Assembly (NCBI GenBank): GCA_005784505.1
Contig: VCAZ01000038.1
Location: 685,001 to 749,000, forward strand
Source of the DNA: Bagarius yarrelli
Lineage: Eukaryota > Chordata > Actinopteri > Siluriformes > Sisoridae
Direction of reading: 5' to 3'
Length of the DNA: 64,000 nt
Shown here: positions 60,246 to 64,000 of the stretch, piece by piece
Layout of the letters: each line of letters starts with the position of its first letter
Position numbering within the stretch: the first letter of the stretch is position 1
Notes under the pieces: generated by a model
Databases searched by the model: none
Seen by the model: the letters and a program-made list of their open reading frames with translations, nothing else
What the model was told of the DNA's origin: nothing
Position numbers and translations under genes: made by a program

Positions 60246-61355
60246 CAGAAAAGTAAATGTTCTTCATAGTGTGTATGTAATTTTATGGGGTTTTTTTTTT
60301 ACTGTGCTTTATAAAAAAAATTTAATTTATTTTATATAATAACAAAAATAATTGAAAAAACACCATTAACAAATTTCTAGCTTTGTTAATCAACTGTCTT
60401 TTCACTTCAATCATACCAAATTTAATTCCATAACACACGTGTTTAGTGCATAGTTCACCCCGGATTTAAAAAACGAACGTGTCTAATTATTTTTCCACAG
60501 TGCAGAAGGAAAAGATTCAAAGTGTGTGTTCCTGCTATACCGATAAATCACTTCTGGTAGACACTTAATTAGCTATTTATATGCAAATTATTCTGTAATT
60601 TATTGAGACAGTACACACTCACAACTGACTGCAAGATAAAAGAAGCTTTTTTACCCACCAGTCACCTGCAAAGTTTCCATGACCTTATCTCGCCTTAATG
60701 CATAACTAATCGCTTCCTGGCGGAGCAGTGATCTGGGATCTCTCGCTGACCTTACATTCGGATGCCCTCCGGAGACAAAGCTGAAGCTGCTACAGATTCT
60801 GCTTGTCACATCTCAAGTCTACAGATCCCAGAGCAGCAGTTGGTGGCACATGAGGACGGGGTGGGGGGGGAATGTTAGGAGAAAAAAAAAAAAAAAAGGT
60901 TTGCAGTCTCTTTTAGCCCGGATAGGGTGGAGGTCAGCATAAAGCTTAAGCCATTGAAAGCTCAGCTGTCTTTTCTGTGCTGTGCAGTCAAAACTGTTAC
61001 GCTTTGCATATTTTTTTAGTTGCTTCCAGGCAGTGGATGTCCTCTTTTTATAACAGGGGCCTTATTTTAAGATCTGCAGTGTTAGGGAAATGTACCCTCG
61101 GGCAAAGTCAAAGCTTTTTTTTTAGAATTTCTTACTTGCTATGGTTTCAGTTTTGTTTTAAAGAGGATGCGGTTCAAATATTTTTTTGTGTCATAAGAGG
61201 CAAAGATACTAAACACTATCCGATTTAGCACATCTTTATTAAGTAGGGCACTTGGTAATTGCAGGATGTGCATTTGGGTTGCAAGTCTATTGACCAGAAA
61301 AGCAGGACACTAACAAATGTCCCATGTGTCTGTTTTTTTTTGTTGTTTTTTTTAG

Positions 61356-61729
61356 CGAGCAGATATAGCCGTCGCACCGCTGACTATCACGCTGGTTCGT
61401 GAAGAAGTGATTGATTTTTCCAAGCCCTTTATGAGCTTGGGTATTTCTATCATGATCAAGAAACCCCAGAAGTCCAAGCCAGGCGTGTTCTCCTTCCTGG
61501 ACCCGCTAGCGTATGAAATCTGGATGTGCATAGTGTTCGCCTACATCGGCGTGAGCGTGGTGCTGTTCCTGGTGAGCCGCTTTAGTCCGTACGAGTGGCA
61601 TCTGGACGAGACAGATGAAGCCAAAGACCCCCAGACTCCTCCCGACCCGCCTAATGACTTTGGGATTTTTAACAGCCTGTGGTTCTCCCTGGGGGCATTC
61701 ATGCAGCAGGGCTGTGATATCTCACCAAG
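61356..61729 (+). CDS. gria3: gria3 exon 11 (S1 end, M1 helix, pore loop M2)
   Basis: A 374-nt exon of 124 codons plus two bases (AG) of an Arg codon. Order: PLTITLVREE (residues 8-17), which holds the glutamate-binding Pro, Thr and Arg (Arg codon 61398-61400); membrane helix M1 at about residues 53-73; the acidic, Pro-rich linker DETDEAKDPQTPPDPPND; then the re-entrant loop FNSLWFSLGAFMQQGCDISP. The Q/R site is the second Gln (codon cag, 61707-61709), so the genome encodes Gln, the calcium-permeable form expected of GluA3. The donor is CCAAG|GTTGGT, weak because of T at +3. M3 and the rest of the pore lie in the next exon, beyond the window. Confidence 0.97.
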
Positions 61730-62164
61730 GTTGGTGGCCTCATCACTATTCCACTCTCATCGTTTTAGAAGTGTACAGCCATAAAAAAAAGCCATCCTTC
61801 ATTCCACTTTGTGTCTGAGTGTGCAGTTTCAGGCTCTGTGCATTCATGGTGTGTAATAGCTGTTTGAATAGTTGGGGAAATGCGAACGTTGAGTAATTGC
61901 AATCCAGTTTCAGAAGCTTTGCAATGATTTTTTGAACCATTACGGTATCTGTGATAATGAGATCCAGACTATCCAGTAGGATACACTCAAAGCTTTGTCT
62001 CTACCTCCACTGTTTTCTAGTGAATTTCTTTTTTCTATTTGTTGTTGTAATAAAAATATTAATTACAAAAATTTAATCCAGACATCCCCAAATTGGACTA
62101 GTTATAAACTTGGTGTCTTGTACATAGAGCAAACGGTTAACAAAGATTAACTAATATCATCTTA

Positions 62165-62560
62165 GACTGTAATGACTTCACTGAGGCGAGATGTATATTG
62201 AGAACCCAGGGTGCAGTTTATTTACAAAGTTATATACAAGGAACATAAACCCAACTTGACAAAATAAACACTAAACAGAACAACAAACATTAACTAAACT
62301 AGACTTGAATACAATTAAACACACACTAAAACTAGAACAGACTCAACGCAGTGGTTCACAAACAATAATCCACAAAGACAGGGCAAATGCAAGGGCTATA
62401 AATACACAAGGAACTAATTAACAAAGACAAGACACACCTAAACACAATCACAGGACTGAACAACCAATGAGAAAAAGACACAAGGACAAAAGGGGAGCAC
62501 ATGACAGGAAGACAAAACAGGAAGCATAGTTTAGCTAGCCAGCATAGATTAGACTAGACA
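62165..62560. repeat. Dispersed repeat, copy 2
   Basis: The partner of 41795-42105: cttcactgaggcgagatgta, ggtgcagtttatttacaaag, aacaaccaatgagaaaaaga, cacaaggacaaaaggggagc and gacaaaacaggaagcatag. Confidence 0.7.
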
Positions 62561-62865
62561 TAAAACAAAAAACAAAAAACATGTAACAAGAAAAACGAAA
62601 CAAGAACATAAAACCCTTACATGGACTATAAAATAAATTCATGTTAATATTAATATATTCTAGTCTAATGCGTTACAGGTGCAACGGATGAATTACAACA
62701 AAATACTGTATATAATATATAATTTTATATAAATTCTTTACATTTTTATATAAAATAATAAGAAATTAATTACAATATTATATTATATAGTTATGTTATG
62801 TAGTATAATTGTTATCCAGTATACTGCATAAATAAAATATATAACAAACATTATATACTGCAGAG

Positions 62866-62868
<3 letters not shown>

Positions 62869-62926
<58 letters not shown>
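62869..62926. repeat. TA microsatellite
   Basis: About 28 pure TA units within a generally AT-rich stretch of intron 11. Confidence 0.93.
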
Positions 62927-62931
<5 letters not shown>

Positions 62932-64000
62932 TTATAAGTGCTTAATTAATTCATTTATTTGTACTTGCTGTTAATATTTTACTGCTAATATTTCGAAATA
63001 GAAATATTACCATGCACACATCACTTACGCTGTGATGCGGTTTATTCCACAATGCTAGCTTACACGCAAACAAATATTTAACATAATAAACATAGTAATA
63101 TTTGAACATTCTCTGGACACTCAACATTTGCGAGTTTTTTTCCATTTATTTATTTATTTGATTATTTTTATCTCTACCCTTTTTTATGTTATTGATGGTC
63201 TCCGCAGTACCTTGCATGCACCTGAAATGGGTTCAAGCTGTTCCTAAATACAGCAGCAGGAAGCTGATTAATTAGAATGCTATCATGCTGCAGTCTGTCA
63301 CGGATCATTTTACACATCTACAAATATTTCTCCTGTGGTGTCTGTCATAGCTTTACTCAAATAATCAAACGGAGCAATAGCAAAAGTTTAGTACGAGTAA
63401 AACAAAATGCAAGATCAATTCTGTTCAGATTAAAACAAGGGTCACATTACAGTAAACTATAAGGTAGCCGAGAAATGCAGGTTTAGTGTAATGCTTGTAA
63501 ACGATGACTACCAAACCACAATCAATGTTTTAGGGTGAAAAGTTGCAGATTCTTTAGTTTACACACGAAATCCATATAATTACTGAGCCGTTCAGTCATT
63601 GAGTATCCTAATGTTTTTGGTAACTATAGTTACCCTGCTAGGCCCTATTCACATAGCAACCTGAGTGTAGTGTTTGCATCTATTTAGCAAAACACAAAGC
63701 CTGGCGGCGAGTGTATTTAATAAGATCCAACTTGAATTGAGAGACTTTTTGCTTTAAAATGATTGGCTACAGTCACATGCTGTAAAGAATAGCATATGTT
63801 CCGGGGTTTTTTGGGAGAATCTGAACAGTTATTTAAATAAAAAGGCTTTGTTAAATCACAACCTTATACACTTATGACACTGTCTGATGTATTGGATATT
63901 ATGGACATTATGGCTACATGATTGCGCGGACAATGTTTTATTCTGTTATACAGATTTATATTCTTTGCAAACAATGCTACATACGAACTCTCAAACGAAA

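Larger units (their letters stand above)
57327..61355 (+). other. gria3: gria3 intron 10 (4 kb)
   Basis: GTGAGT to ttttttag. It carries SINE-A copies at both ends, Tc1-like debris at 58.0-58.4 kb and a MITE-like copy at 59.3 kb. The stretches 58470-59340, 59510-60060 and 60250-61340 contain only AT-rich sequence and homopolymer runs (for example A at about 60881-60897). Confidence 0.85.
61730..64000 (+). other. gria3: gria3 intron 11, 5' part
   Basis: Starts with the weak donor GTTGGT and runs past the window edge; no sequence resembling exon 12 (M3 helix) is seen. It contains a dispersed repeat at about 62165-62560 and a TA microsatellite. Reading on from exon 11 gives 17 extra codons and a stop at 61782-61784. 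Confidence 0.85.

Overview
The window is vertebrate nuclear DNA, almost certainly from a ray-finned fish. The evidence is a split gene with GT-AG introns, a protein matching vertebrate AMPA-type glutamate receptors, and introns packed with teleost-style SINEs (tRNA-like heads, a V-domain, L2/UnaL2-type tails), Tc1-like fragments and GATA/ATGG microsatellites. The repeat style suggests an otophysan such as a catfish or characin, but I cannot fix the species.

One protein-coding gene is supported: the middle of a GluA3 AMPA receptor subunit gene (gria3; a or b paralogue not resolved), on the + strand throughout. Nine exons fall in the window, corresponding to vertebrate GRIA3 exons 3-11: 3771-4010, 38053-38240, 49531-49584, 50845-51006, 52660-52827, 53056-53160, 54424-54531, 57120-57326 and 61356-61729. 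They join in frame (1606 nt, 534 whole codons plus a partial codon at each end) and every intron begins GT and ends AG. They encode most of the amino-terminal domain (exons 3-8), the linker and S1 half of the ligand-binding domain (9-11), the first membrane helix and the re-entrant pore loop (11). The signal peptide and exons 1-2 lie upstream; M3, S2, M4, flip/flop and the C-tail lie downstream. Both window edges are intronic.

Introns make up about 97% of the window. Intron 3 alone is 34 kb and intron 4 is 11 kb. I group the repeats into: (a) V-domain SINEs with ATGG tails; (b) a tRNA-headed SINE with an UnaL2-type GGATA stem-loop tail ('SINE-A'); (c) a SINE with a related head and middle but another tail ('SINE-B'); (d) decayed LINE pieces (an RT C-terminus, an RTE-like ORF2 end, L2-like 3' ends); (e) Tc1/mariner-like remnants and hAT-type MITEs; (f) micro- and minisatellites, some visibly grown out of transposon sequence.

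I found no new multi-gene system. The more unusual items are structural: a 36-bp minisatellite grown inside a LINE reading frame, a ~700-bp composite insertion with a 12-bp target-site duplication, a filler sequence in a V-SINE apparently copied from ~1 kb away, SINEs inserted twice into nearly the same place of another SINE, a hAT MITE with a perfect 8-bp duplication, and a weak donor after the pore-loop exon that could allow a truncated isoform.
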